DNA of 64,000 bases from DAITAZ01 sp036824045 (GTDB lineage Bacteria > Pseudomonadota > Gammaproteobacteria > Burkholderiales > Rhodocyclaceae), in assembly GCA_036824045.1 (NCBI GenBank), contig DAITAZ010000009.1, forward strand, positions 32,220-96,219, given 5' to 3'. The stretch's first letter is position 1; each line of letters starts with the position of its first letter. Under the pieces are notes generated by a model that saw nothing but the letters and a program-made list of their open reading frames with translations, was not told the origin of the DNA and searched no databases. The position numbers and the translations under genes are program-made. Positions 33,280 through 42,412 of this stretch are shown piece by piece.

Positions 33280-35091
33280 ATGTTTGACGTGGGGTTTCGC
33301 TTCGTGGGCTCCGATGGCGGGGGGCGCAGGGTCCGCACCGTGCGGGAGGACGGCTTTCTCCGCTCGGTGAGTCGTGGCAAGCACGAGCCCGCCCTGTCGG
33401 TGCTGGTGGACGATGTCGGGGTGTACTACGACGCCACCCGGCCTTCGCGCCTTGAAGAGATGGTACGGCGACCGCTTTCCGATCTGGAGCTGGCGCGGGC
33501 CCGGGCGCTGATCGCCGCCTGGCGCCGGGGACGCGTGTCCAAGTACAACTACGCGCCCTCGGCGGCCGGCCTGCCCACGCGATTCGTGCTGGTGGCGGGG
33601 CAGACCCGGGGCGAGTCTTCCCTGCGGTTCGGGATGGCGGACGAAAAGAGCTTCGAGCGCATGCTGGGGTTCGCGCTGGCCGAAAACCCGGAGTGCACGG
33701 TGCTGATCAAGCTGCACCCGGACGAGCTGGCGGGCAAGCGCAGTGGGTACTTCGACATTCCCATGCTGCTGGCGGAACCGCGCATCCGGGTGCTGGCCGA
33801 GGATGTGCACCCGGCTGGTCTGCTGGCACGGGCGGAGGCCGTGTATGCGGTGACTTCGCAACTCGGTTTCGAGGGCTTGCTGTGGGGCAAACGGGTGCGG
33901 GTCTTCGGCCTGCCCTTTTACGCCGGCTGGGGCCTGACCGAGGACGATCTGACCGCACCGGAGCGCCGCCGCCCGGTGCCGCTGGAAAACCTGGTGCACG
34001 GCGCGCTCATTGAGTATCCCCGCTATACCGATCCGGAGACCGGGCAGCCCTGTCAGGTGGAGACGGTGCTTTCCCACCTGGCCCGGCAGCGGCGGATGCG
34101 CAGCCGGTTTCCCCGGGAGGTGAATGTGGCGGGCCTGAGCCGGGAGCAGCAGGAGGTGGCGCGCAGTTTTTTCCAGGGCAATCCGGTGCGTTTTGTGGCC
34201 GGCGTGCGGCAGGTGCCCGCAGGTGCGCCCATCGCGGTATGGGGGCAGGAGCCGGTGTCGCAGGGGCAGGAGGTGGCGGGTCAGGTCATCCGTCTGGACC
34301 TGGGGCTGTTTTCGGCCATGGGTCTCGATCGCAATGCCGCCTGGCCGTCTTCCTGGGTCATGGATACCCGGGGGCTCTACTACGATGCCACGGCGCCCTC
34401 GGATCTGGAACATCTGCTGGAGACCACCCGTTTTGGCGCCGGCCTGTTGTCGCGCGCCCGGCGTCTGTCCGAGCGTATCCGCCAGATCACGCTCCGCCAG
34501 GGCCATGCCTGGATCCCGCCAGTGGGGAAAAAGGTGGTGCTGGTGGTGGGGCAGGCAGAGGGCGATCCGGCCCTCGAGCGGGCCACCCCGGGCATCCGCA
34601 CGGCCTCCGCCTTGCTGCGCAGCGTGCGGCAGTTGCTGCCCCACGCCCACATCGTCTATCGCCCCGCCCGGGGGGCCTCCGGCAGCGAAGGCGCGGGCTG
34701 GTGTGACGAAGTCAATACCGAAGCGGCGCTGGGCAGCTTGATCGAGGGGGCGCAGGCGGTGCACACCATCAGCCACATCGCCGGTTTCGAGGCGCTGCTG
34801 CGGGGCAAGGCGGTGACGGCCTGGGGCCAGCCCTTCTACGCCGGCTGGGGGCTGACCACCGACCGCTTCAGGCTGCCCTGCCGCATGCGGCGCCTGACGG
34901 TGGATGAACTGGTGGCGGCAGCGCTCATCCTCTACCCGGCCTACATCAGCCGCAATACCGGCCGCTACACCACGCCGGAACAGGCGCTCAACGAGCTCTA
35001 CCCCCACCAGGCGCAGGAGGTCGCGGCACCCGAGCCGGCCTGGCGCAAGCAGTGGAAGCCGCTCAGCGGCCTCGGTACCTTCGGTTCCTGA
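33280..35091 (+). CDS. KpsC/LipA-like capsule polysaccharide (Kdo) transferase, short N-terminus
   Basis: A 603-residue protein with two related halves, as in KpsC, which builds the beta-Kdo linker for capsules. Each half has YYDATxPSxLE (near residues 48 and 367) and the signature FYAGWGLT (near 209 and 524). The first half also shows TVLIKLHPDELAG. KpsC proteins usually carry about 60 more residues before the EDGFLRSV motif, which here begins at residue 23. The frame upstream is closed at 33205 with no other start, so the N-terminus is really short or the gene is 5'-truncated. No other kps genes are visible. Cytoplasmic or membrane-associated. Confidence 0.82.
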   Translation: MFDVGFRFVGSDGGGRRVRTVREDGFLRSVSRGKHEPALSVLVDDVGVYYDATRPSRLEEMVRRPLSDLELARARALIAAWRRGRVSKYNYAPSAAGLPTRFVLVAGQTRGESSLRFGMADEKSFERMLGFALAENPECTVLIKLHPDELAGKRSGYFDIPMLLAEPRIRVLAEDVHPAGLLARAEAVYAVTSQLGFEGLLWGKRVRVFGLPFYAGWGLTEDDLTAPERRRPVPLENLVHGALIEYPRYTDPETGQPCQVETVLSHLARQRRMRSRFPREVNVAGLSREQQEVARSFFQGNPVRFVAGVRQVPAGAPIAVWGQEPVSQGQEVAGQVIRLDLGLFSAMGLDRNAAWPSSWVMDTRGLYYDATAPSDLEHLLETTRFGAGLLSRARRLSERIRQITLRQGHAWIPPVGKKVVLVVGQAEGDPALERATPGIRTASALLRSVRQLLPHAHIVYRPARGASGSEGAGWCDEVNTEAALGSLIEGAQAVHTISHIAGFEALLRGKAVTAWGQPFYAGWGLTTDRFRLPCRMRRLTVDELVAAALILYPAYISRNTGRYTTPEQALNELYPHQAQEVAAPEPAWRKQWKPLSGLGTFGS

Positions 35092-35104
35092 CCCATTTAC
35101 CCCC

Positions 35105-35140
35105 GGCGGCGGGCTCGCCCGCGTGCCGCCACGCTTTTTT
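35105..35140 (+). terminator. Rho-independent terminator after the KpsC-like gene
   Basis: GGCGGC (35105-35110) pairs with GCCGCC (35125-35130), with an inner GGGC/GCCC (35111-35114, 35117-35120); six T residues follow at 35135-35140. Confidence 0.6.
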
Positions 35141-35449
35141 GCGATTTCCTTCATCTGGCCGGGCCGATCAATCCGGCAATTCCTCTGTCGTCCCCGTTCC
35201 GGGGCGGAGCGCCTGGCGGGCGGTGTCCTGGCCCGGTTTCGGTGCCTGAGCGGGCGGCGTTCCGGGTGGGATGCGATGCCCGGGCTGCGCACGCTGTGCG
35301 CGGTTTTCAGTTGCCGCCGATTTGCCGGGCGGCGGTGGGCGGCTTAGTTTAGGTGTCGTCACCCGCCGGCGCCGGTCCGGGCGGGCGACCAAGCCTTGCA
35401 CGCGGGAGCCGGCAACAGTCGTCCATCAGAGACGAAGAAAGGATCCACC
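35141..35449. other. Intergenic region before the cotH-like gene
   Basis: About 300 bp of GC-rich DNA. I see no gene, repeat or clear promoter; GAAAGGA (35436-35442) is the ribosome binding site for the next gene. Confidence 0.5.
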
Positions 35450-36745
35450 ATGAGTACCCTGGCATTTCCCCGGGGCGTGTGGCGCTGGCTGGCGCTGCTG
35501 TTGCCCCTGCTGTGCGGATGGCTGGCCTGTGCTCCGGCGCAGGCGCAGACGACCCTGGTCAACACCGGCTTGCCGGTGGTGCAGATCTGGACCGAGGGTC
35601 GCAGCCCGGTGAGCAGCCGCGAAACCTATCTCACCGGCAGCATGAAGATCACCGACGGTAGCGTGACCCGTTATGCGGCGGGCTTGTACGACGGAACGCT
35701 GCAGATCAGGGGCCGGGGGAATTCCACCTGGGACATGCCCAAGAAGGGCTACCGCCTCAAGCTTGCCGCCAAGGCGCAGATTCTGGACATGCCGGCGGAC
35801 GACGACTGGGTGCTGCTGGCCAACTACGCGGACAAGACGCTGATGCGCAACATGGTGGCCTTCGAGCTCTCGCGCCGCTTCGGCATGCGCTACACCCCCC
35901 GGATGCGCTATGTGGAGCTGTACCTGAACGGTGAGCACCAGGGCAACTATCTGCTGGGCGAGCACCTGAAGGCGGGCACCCACCGCATCAACGTGACCCG
36001 GCTGGCCGCCACCGATGTCTCCGAACCCGCCATCAGCGGGGGCTACATCGCCGAACTGGATTACCTGGAATACACGGACCCGGGCGACGTGTACTTCCTT
36101 ACCCGCTGGCAGGCGCTGTTCAACATGAAGGAGCCTTCGGGGTCCAAGATCACCGCGACGCAGCTGGCCTGGTTCAAGCACTACATCCAGGCCACCGAGG
36201 ACGTGCTCCATTCCAACTTCCTCGCCGATCCCGTCAACGGTTACGCCAAATACCTGGACGTGGATACCGTGGTGGATTGGTTCCTGATCAACGAGATCTT
36301 CAAGAACCAGGACGCCCAGTGGGGTTCCAGCATCTATTTCCACAAGGAACGGGGCGAGAAGCTGCGCATGGGCCCGGTGTGGGACTTTGACCTGGGGGCG
36401 GGCAACTACGCTTACAGCGACGCCCGTTACAGCACCGGCTGGTGGGTGCGGGACGCGGACTGGATCTACCAGATGTGGAGCGACCCGGCCTTCCGTGCCA
36501 AGGTCAAGGCCCGCTGGAAGGCCCTGAAGAAAGCCCACATCGACACCCTGCCCGCGTACATCGACAGCACTGCGAGGCTGCTCGATGCCTCCCAGAAGCA
36601 GAACTTTGTCCGCTGGCCCATCCTGGGCTACCGGGTGTGGCCCAACGCCGTGGCCATGGGCAGCTACCCTGGCGAAGTGGTGTTCCTCAAGGAATGGTTG
36701 AAAAGCCGGATCAAATGGCTTGATGGCCGTATCAACCAGCTTTGA
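35450..36745 (+). CDS. CotH-like secreted protein kinase family protein
   Basis: A 431-residue exported protein of the CotH family. Residues 1-33 form a signal peptide ending ACAPAQAQ. Family motifs are TLQIRGRGNSTWDMPKKGYR (about 84-103, with the ATP-binding Lys residues), DDDWVLLANYADKTLMRN, the active-site region VVDWFLINEIFKNQDAQWGS near 275-294 and the metal-binding GPVWDFDLGAGN near 308-319. CotH of Bacillus phosphorylates spore coat proteins; Gram-negative members are often linked to envelope or polysaccharide functions. It is a single gene, 358 bp after the KpsC-like gene. The target is unknown. Confidence 0.85.
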   Translation: MSTLAFPRGVWRWLALLLPLLCGWLACAPAQAQTTLVNTGLPVVQIWTEGRSPVSSRETYLTGSMKITDGSVTRYAAGLYDGTLQIRGRGNSTWDMPKKGYRLKLAAKAQILDMPADDDWVLLANYADKTLMRNMVAFELSRRFGMRYTPRMRYVELYLNGEHQGNYLLGEHLKAGTHRINVTRLAATDVSEPAISGGYIAELDYLEYTDPGDVYFLTRWQALFNMKEPSGSKITATQLAWFKHYIQATEDVLHSNFLADPVNGYAKYLDVDTVVDWFLINEIFKNQDAQWGSSIYFHKERGEKLRMGPVWDFDLGAGNYAYSDARYSTGWWVRDADWIYQMWSDPAFRAKVKARWKALKKAHIDTLPAYIDSTARLLDASQKQNFVRWPILGYRVWPNAVAMGSYPGEVVFLKEWLKSRIKWLDGRINQL

Positions 36746-36835
36746 CCGGGGGCGCCCGGACGCAGCCGGCCGGATGGCCGGAATCGTCTGAAAGATGTCG
36801 CAACGGCCATGCCCCCTTGGGCCACAATCGGGGGC

Positions 36836-37855
36836 ATGGCTGCTTCCATCACCGTTTCCCCCGTTTCACGCCGTATCGGTGTGCTCGCCTTTGAAGGCGT
36901 CGAGCTGCTCGACGTGGTCGGGCCGGCGGAGGCCTTCAGCACCGCTGCCGCGGCATCCCGCTTGCTCCCGCCACCCTACCGGGTGGAGATTCTGGCGCCC
37001 CGGCCGGGGCCGGTGCGGGCCAGTTCCGGGTTGTGCCTGACGGCCGAGGCCGGGCTGGACGCGGCGCTGGACGGCGGGCTGGACACCCTGCTCATCGCCG
37101 GCGGGCTGGGGGTGGAGGCCTTGTGCCGGGAGCCCGCCATGCTCGACTGGCTGCGCGCGGCCAGTGCCCGGGTACGCCGGCTGGGGGCGGTGTGCACCGG
37201 CGCCCTGTTGCTGGCGGAGGCGGGGCTGCTGGATGGCCGCCGCGCCGTGACCCACTGGAAATGGTGCGAGCGGCTTGCCACCCGTTATCCCCGGGTGCGG
37301 GTGGAGGCCGACGCGGTGTTCGTGTGCGACCAGGGGGTATGGACTTCGGCGGGTGTGACCGCCGGCATGGATCTGGCCCTGGCCATGGTGGAGGCGGACC
37401 ACGGCCCTGCCCTGGCGCTGGCCGCCGCCCGCGAGCTGGTGATGTATCTGCGCCGCCCCGGCGGACAAAGCCAGTTCAGCCTCGAGCTGGAAAGCCAGGC
37501 CACCCGCGCCGGCCCCATCCGGCGCGCGCAGGAATGGTTGCTGACGCATCTGGCGGAGCCCCTGAGCGTGGCGGCCCTGGCGGACCGGGCGGCCATGAGC
37601 CCCCGCCATTTCAGCCGCCGGTTCCGCGCCGAGGCAGGCTGCACGCCCGCGGAGTTCATCGAACGGGCCCGGCTGGAGCGTGCCCGCCGCCTGCTCGAAA
37701 CCACCCCGTGGCCGCTGGCCCGCGTGGCCAGCCACTGCGGCTACCGCAGCGCCGATGTGCTGCGCCGCGCATTCCTGCGCTGCCTGGGGGTGACACCCCT
37801 GGCCTACCGAGAGCGTTTCGGCACCCCCATACCTGGAGCCTTGAACCATGACTGA
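36836..37855 (+). CDS. GlxA/FtrA-type AraC family regulator with DJ-1/PfpI domain
   Basis: A 339-residue regulator. The N-terminal domain (about 12-180) is a DJ-1/PfpI fold with GVLAFEGVELLDVVGPAEAF, the nucleophile-elbow-like GAVCTGALLLAEAG and TSAGVTAGMDL. The C-terminal AraC HTH (about 235-330) has PLSVAALADRAAMSPRHFSR and VASHCGYRSADVLRRAF. It would bind DNA and respond to a small molecule. I chose ATG 36836; ATG 36809 is also in frame. CACAAT at 36823-36828 would give an almost leaderless transcript from the later start. It overlaps the next DJ-1 gene by 8 bp, a likely partner. Confidence 0.9.
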   Translation: MAASITVSPVSRRIGVLAFEGVELLDVVGPAEAFSTAAAASRLLPPPYRVEILAPRPGPVRASSGLCLTAEAGLDAALDGGLDTLLIAGGLGVEALCREPAMLDWLRAASARVRRLGAVCTGALLLAEAGLLDGRRAVTHWKWCERLATRYPRVRVEADAVFVCDQGVWTSAGVTAGMDLALAMVEADHGPALALAAARELVMYLRRPGGQSQFSLELESQATRAGPIRRAQEWLLTHLAEPLSVAALADRAAMSPRHFSRRFRAEAGCTPAEFIERARLERARRLLETTPWPLARVASHCGYRSADVLRRAFLRCLGVTPLAYRERFGTPIPGALNHD

Positions 37856-38498
37856 CGACATCCTTGCCCGCCGCTGGCGGCAACTGGGCAGCCTGCAGGT
37901 GGGCATCCTGCTGTTTCCGGAGGTGGAGGTGCTGGACTTTGCCGGGCCCTTCGAAGTGTTTTCCGTCGCCGCCCGGGTTGCCCGGCGCGATGGCCTGAGC
38001 GAGGTCCCGCCCTTCCGGGTGGCCACGGTCTCGGCTGGCGGCGGCATGGTCGTGGCCCGGCACGGTTTGCGGGTGCAGGCGGAGCATGGCTTTGCCGATG
38101 CGCCCCCCATGGATCTGCTGATCGTGCCCGGCGGCGTCGTCACCCAGCCGCTGGCCGATCCGGCCACGCTGGACTGGGTGGCCCGTGCGGCGGCCCGGGC
38201 CACCGTCACCGCCTCGGTGTGCACCGGCGCCTTTATCCTTGCCCGGCTGGGCCTGCTTGCGGGCCGCCGGGCCACCACCCACTGGGAGGACATCCCGGAG
38301 CTGCGCGCGGCCCATCCGGACCTGACGGTGGAGGAGGGCCGGCCCTGGGTGGACGAGGGCGAGGTGGTCAGCTCCGGCGGCATCTCCGCCGGCATCGAAA
38401 TGAGTCTGCACCTGGTGGGGCGCACCCTCGGGCACCGCTGGGGGGAAGCCACTGCCCGCCAGATGGAGTACCGCTGGGTGTCGGTTTCCTGGGCTTAA
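37848..38498 (+). CDS. DJ-1/PfpI family protein
   Basis: A 216-residue cytoplasmic protein of the DJ-1/PfpI superfamily. Features are VGILLFPEVEVLDFAGPFEVF at the N-terminus, LLIVPGGVVTQPLADP, the nucleophile elbow ASVCTGAFILARLGLL (Cys near 125) and SSGGISAGIEMSLHL. This resembles the isonitrile hydratase / ThiJ-like subgroup often encoded beside GlxA regulators. The gene starts inside the 3' end of the GlxA gene (8 bp overlap). Its end overlaps the end of cysB by 3 bp on the other strand. The reaction is unknown. Confidence 0.88.
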   Translation: MTDDILARRWRQLGSLQVGILLFPEVEVLDFAGPFEVFSVAARVARRDGLSEVPPFRVATVSAGGGMVVARHGLRVQAEHGFADAPPMDLLIVPGGVVTQPLADPATLDWVARAAARATVTASVCTGAFILARLGLLAGRRATTHWEDIPELRAAHPDLTVEEGRPWVDEGEVVSSGGISAGIEMSLHLVGRTLGHRWGEATARQMEYRWVSVSWA

Positions 38499-39430
38499 GC
38501 CTCCTCGCGGGGGGGCTGGACGGCGGCGCGGACCTGGGCCTCGCTCAACTGGGCCGAACACAGTTCGATGAAGCGGGTGGCGTAGCCGCGCAGGTAATGG
38601 CCACGGCGCACGGCGATGCGGGTGGTGTTGCGCTCAAAAAGATGGGCGCTCTCCAGCAGCACCAGGGGCGCGTCCCGGGTCGGGTGGTAGGCCATGGAGG
38701 CCACGATCCCCACGCCCAGGCCCAGCTCCACGTAGGTCTTGATCACGTCCGCATCGAGCGCCGACATCACGATATCGGGCGCCAGACCCGCCCGGGCGAA
38801 AGTCCGGTCGATGGCCGCGCGGCCGGTAAAGCCCTCGTGGTAGGTGATGATCGGGTACTCCGCCAGCGCCTCCAGCGTCAGCGGGCTGATCGTTGCCAGC
38901 GGGTGATCCCGGGGCACCACCGCCGCGTGATGCCAACTGTAGTAAGGGAAGGACGCCAGATCCGCCACCCCCTCCAGCGCCTCGGTGGCGATGCCGATGT
39001 CCGCTTCCCCCTCCAGCAGCATCTCCAGGATCTCGCTCGGTCCCGCCTGGTGCAGCTTCAGGTGCACCTTGGGAAAGGCCTGCTTGAAGGCCGTCACCAC
39101 CGATGGCAGGGCATACCGCGCCTGGGTGTGGGTGGTGGCCACCGTGAGCTGGCCCTCCTCCCGGTTGCTGAACTGTTCGGCCAGACGCTTGATGTTGCCC
39201 GCGTCCAGCAGCATCCGCTCGACGATCTGCGCCAGCTCCCGCCCCGGCTCGGTCAGCCCCAGCAGGCGCTTGCCCTTGCGCACGAACAGCTCCACCCCCA
39301 ACTCGTCCTCCAGATCCTTGATGTGCTTGGACACCCCGGACTGGGAAGTGAACAGGGCGTTGGCCACCTCCGTCAGGTTATAGCTGCGCTTGACCGTCTC
39401 GCGGATGATCCGCAGTTGCTGGAAGTTCAT
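38495..39430 (-). CDS. cysB: CysB-type LysR family regulator of sulfur assimilation
   Basis: A 311-residue LysR-type regulator closely matching CysB/Cbl. The HTH region is MNFQQLRIIRETVKRSYNLT with TSQSGVSKHIKDLEDELG, followed by VEATTHTQARYALP-like sequence (ATTHTQARYALPSVV) that is diagnostic for CysB. It activates sulfate uptake genes when N- or O-acetylserine signals sulfur shortage. It is the last gene of the sulfate operon, overlapping cysA by 4 bp, so importer and regulator are co-expressed. CysB and Cbl cannot be separated with certainty. Confidence 0.92.
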   Translation of the reverse strand: MNFQQLRIIRETVKRSYNLTEVANALFTSQSGVSKHIKDLEDELGVELFVRKGKRLLGLTEPGRELAQIVERMLLDAGNIKRLAEQFSNREEGQLTVATTHTQARYALPSVVTAFKQAFPKVHLKLHQAGPSEILEMLLEGEADIGIATEALEGVADLASFPYYSWHHAAVVPRDHPLATISPLTLEALAEYPIITYHEGFTGRAAIDRTFARAGLAPDIVMSALDADVIKTYVELGLGVGIVASMAYHPTRDAPLVLLESAHLFERNTTRIAVRRGHYLRGYATRFIELCSAQLSEAQVRAAVQPPREEA

Positions 39431-40530
39431 CGCCCGCCTCCGGCGGCTGCAGGGCGTGCCGGAGCCCCCGCGTGCTCGAACACCTTCAGCCGGGACGGCA
39501 CCAGCCGCACCAGCTGACCCTCTTCCAGCTTCAGTTCCGCCACGCGCTCGCGGGTCAGCTCCACCTCGAAATGCTGGCCGCTGGCGCCGTTGCGGCCATC
39601 GAGCTCCACCCGGGCGGTGACGCCAAAGGCCAGGATGCGCGCCACCCGGGCGGCCACCCCGGCGTCCGAGCCGTCCTCGGGCACGATCTCCAGCTCGTGG
39701 GGACGGGCAAAAGCCAGCACCTGGGCCCCAACTGCCAGATCGGAGCTGTGGGGTACCACGTCCTCGCCCACCCGCAGACCCCCATCGTCCACCCGGCCGT
39801 GGAACAGATTGACCGCCCCCAGGAAACCATAGACGAAAGGGGTGGCGGGGTGGCGGTACACCTCCTCCGGCGTGCCGATCTGCTCCACCTTGCCCTGGGA
39901 CATCAGCACCACCCGGTCCGCCACCTCCAGCGCTTCCTCCTGGTCGTGGGTGACGAAGATGGAGGTGATGTGCAACTCGTCGTGCAGCCGCCGCAGCCAG
40001 CGCCGCAACTCCTTGCGCACCTTGGCATCGAGCGCCCCGAAAGGCTCGTCCAGCAGCAACACCCGCGGTTCCACCGCCAGCGCCCGCGCCAGGGCGATGC
40101 GCTGGCGCTGCCCGCCCGAGAGCTGGGAGGGAAAGCGGTCCGCCAGCCAGTCCAGTTGCACCAGCTTCAGCAGCTCGTGCACCTTGTCCTTGATCTGCGC
40201 CTCGCTGGGGCGGTGCCGCCGCGGCTTCACCCGCAGGCCGAAGGCCACGTTGTCGAACACGGTCATGTGGCGGAACAGGGCATAGTGCTGGAAGACGAAA
40301 CCCACCTGGCGTTCGCGCACATGGGTGCCGGAAGCGTCTTCGCCTTCGAGCAGCACCTGACCGCTGTCCTGGGCTTCCAGCCCGGCGATGATGCGCAGCA
40401 AGGTGGTCTTGCCGCAGCCCGAAGGGCCCAGCAGGGCCACCAGCTCGCCGGTGGGAAAGTCCAGACTGACCTTGTCCAGCGCCACGAAGTCGCCGAAAGC
40501 CTTGTGAATGTTGCGGACCTGGATGCTCAT
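39427..40530 (-). CDS. cysA: Sulfate/thiosulfate ABC transporter ATPase
   Basis: A 367-residue ATPase energising sulfate and thiosulfate import. Walker A is GPSGCGKTT with Lys41, the signature is LSGGQRQRIALARAL, Walker B is VLLLDEPFGALD and the switch histidine is in FVTHDQEEAL. The C-terminal 120 residues form the TOBE-type regulatory domain typical of CysA. Located on the cytoplasmic face with CysT and CysW. It starts 4 bp after the cysW stop and overlaps cysB at its end. Confidence 0.96.
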   Translation of the reverse strand: MSIQVRNIHKAFGDFVALDKVSLDFPTGELVALLGPSGCGKTTLLRIIAGLEAQDSGQVLLEGEDASGTHVRERQVGFVFQHYALFRHMTVFDNVAFGLRVKPRRHRPSEAQIKDKVHELLKLVQLDWLADRFPSQLSGGQRQRIALARALAVEPRVLLLDEPFGALDAKVRKELRRWLRRLHDELHITSIFVTHDQEEALEVADRVVLMSQGKVEQIGTPEEVYRHPATPFVYGFLGAVNLFHGRVDDGGLRVGEDVVPHSSDLAVGAQVLAFARPHELEIVPEDGSDAGVAARVARILAFGVTARVELDGRNGASGQHFEVELTRERVAELKLEEGQLVRLVPSRLKVFEHAGAPARPAAAGGGR

Positions 40531-40534
40531 TGTC

Positions 40535-41431
40535 TTATTCCTCGGTCGGGCGCGCGTCGTGGGCGGCTTTCCATTCCACCCAGGTCTTCAGGCCCAGGGT
40601 GACCAGCGCCAGCAGCGCCAGCAGGGAGGCCACCGCAAAGGCGGCGGCGAACTGGTATTCGTTGTAGAGGATCTCCACATGCAGGGGCATGGTGTTGGTC
40701 AGGCCCCGGATGTGGCCGGAGACCACCGAGACGGCGCCGAATTCGCCCATGGCCCGGGCGTTGCACAGGATCACCCCGTAGATCAGGCCCCACTTGACGT
40801 TGGGCAGGGTGACGTACCAGAAGGTCTGCCAGCCGGAGGCGCCCAGCACGATGGCGGCTTCTTCCTCTTCCCGCCCCTGGGCTTCCATCAGCGGGATCAG
40901 CTCCCGGGCCACGAAGGGGAAGGTGACGAACACCGTGGCCAGCACGATGCCCGGCACCGCGAACACCACCTTCAGGTCGTATGCCTGCAGCCAGGGGCCA
41001 AGCCAGCCCTGGGCGCCGAACACCAGCACGTAGATCAGCCCCGCCACCACGGGCGACACCGAGAAGGGCAGGTCGATAAAGGTGATCAGCCAGTGCTTGC
41101 CGGGGAAGTCGAACTTGGCGATGGCCCAGGCGGCGGCCACCCCGAACACCAGGTTCAGCGGCACGGCCACCGCCGCGGTGAGCAGGGTGAGGCGGATGGC
41201 GGACAGGGCGTCCGGCTCCACCATGGCCGCAAAATAGGTGTCCCAGCCCTTGCGCAGGGCCTCGACGAACACGGCCAGCAGCGGCAGCAGCAGGAAGATG
41301 GCGAAGAACGACAGCGACACGCCGACGATCAGCCACTTCACCGCCGGGCGTTCGCGGGTGGCGGGGCTGGCTTCGAGCCGGGCGGCACGGCCCAGGCCGT
41401 GCCCGTGCAGGGTTGCAATTGCACCAGCCAT
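40535..41431 (-). CDS. cysW: Sulfate ABC transporter permease CysW
   Basis: A 298-residue inner-membrane permease with about six helices and the BPD_transp_1 coupling motif (EEEEAAIVLGASGWQTFWYV, about 195-214). The sequence VVSGHIRGLTNTMPLHVEIL near 243-262 is typical of CysW as opposed to CysT. The N-terminal 30 residues form a slightly long cytoplasmic extension. Its start overlaps the last base of the cysT stop (TGATG), implying coupled translation. Confidence 0.95.
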   Translation of the reverse strand: MAGAIATLHGHGLGRAARLEASPATRERPAVKWLIVGVSLSFFAIFLLLPLLAVFVEALRKGWDTYFAAMVEPDALSAIRLTLLTAAVAVPLNLVFGVAAAWAIAKFDFPGKHWLITFIDLPFSVSPVVAGLIYVLVFGAQGWLGPWLQAYDLKVVFAVPGIVLATVFVTFPFVARELIPLMEAQGREEEEAAIVLGASGWQTFWYVTLPNVKWGLIYGVILCNARAMGEFGAVSVVSGHIRGLTNTMPLHVEILYNEYQFAAAFAVASLLALLALVTLGLKTWVEWKAAHDARPTEE

Positions 41432-42267
41432 CAGCGGTTCCTCCCGGTTCTGTGTGCCGTCCAGGCCTGCAGGCCGTTGATGAGCAGCAGCAACAGGAAG
41501 GCAATCACCAGCATCACCACGGCGATGGCGGTGGCACCGGCGTAGTCGTATTGCTCCAGCTTGGTGATGATCATCAGCGGCGTGATCTCGGAGACCATGG
41601 GCAGGTTGCCGGCGATGAAGATCACCGAGCCGTACTCGCCCACGGCCCGGGCAAAGGCCAGGGCGAAGCCGGTGAGCAGCGCCGGCAGCAGGATGGGCAA
41701 CACGACCAGGCGGAAGGTTTGCCAGCGATGGGCGCCAAGGCTGGCGGCGGCTTCTTCCAGTTCGGCGTCCAGGTCTTCCAGGATGGGCTGGACGGTGCGC
41801 ACCACGAAGGGCAGGCCGATGAAGACCAGCGCCACCAGTACGCCCAGGGGGCCGAAGGCGACCTTGATGCCCGCCGGTTCCAGGTACTGGCCGAGCCAGC
41901 CGTTCTTGGCATAGAGCGCGGTGAGCGCAATGCCGGCCACCGCGGTGGGCAGGGCGAAGGGCAGGTCCACCAGGGCGTCGATGAGCTTCTTGCCGGGGAA
42001 GCGGTAGCGCACCAGGGCCCAGGCGAGTAGCAGACCGAACACGGCATTGATGGCCGCCGCCAGCAGCGAGGCGCCGAAGCTCAGCCGGTAGGACGCCATC
42101 ACCCGCGGCGCCGTCACCGCCTCCCAGAAGCCGGCCCAGCCCAGGGTGGTGGATTTGAAGAACACCGCCGACAGCGGAATCAGAACCAGCAAGGACAGAT
42201 ACACCAGCGTGTAGCCCAGGGTCAGGTGAAAACCAGGAAGCACGCGGGCTGTGACGGTCCGGCTCAT
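41431..42267 (-). CDS. cysT: Sulfate ABC transporter permease CysT (CysU)
   Basis: A 278-residue permease with about six membrane helices. VDLPFALPTAVAGIALTALY and the coupling loop EEAAASLGAHRWQTFRLVVL are the CysT/CysU signatures, and IFIAGNLPMVSEITPLMI follows. With CysW it forms the membrane channel. It is the first gene after a 145 bp gap that separates it from the rhodanese gene, a gap with AT-rich sequence that may hold a second promoter. Confidence 0.95.
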   Translation of the reverse strand: MSRTVTARVLPGFHLTLGYTLVYLSLLVLIPLSAVFFKSTTLGWAGFWEAVTAPRVMASYRLSFGASLLAAAINAVFGLLLAWALVRYRFPGKKLIDALVDLPFALPTAVAGIALTALYAKNGWLGQYLEPAGIKVAFGPLGVLVALVFIGLPFVVRTVQPILEDLDAELEEAAASLGAHRWQTFRLVVLPILLPALLTGFALAFARAVGEYGSVIFIAGNLPMVSEITPLMIITKLEQYDYAGATAIAVVMLVIAFLLLLLINGLQAWTAHRTGRNR

Positions 42268-42412
42268 GGGAGCGCCCTCTGGTTCGGCTCGATGTGCAGA
42301 TTGATCATAAAGAAGGCCATTGATATAGCTCTTTCAGTCTATGGTGCACTGCAAATAACTGGAAATCACATTTTTTGCGCTGCTTATTCCTGTGGCTGCA
42401 TAGCGAACCGGC
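42268..42412 (-). promoter_or_regulatory. Possible internal promoter region of the sulfate operon
   Basis: A 145 bp gap in an otherwise tightly packed operon. On the minus strand it is locally AT-rich with CAAAAAATGTGATTTCC and GAGCTATATCAATGG, which could hold a CysB site and a -10 for cysT. No exact consensus is present. Confidence 0.3.
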
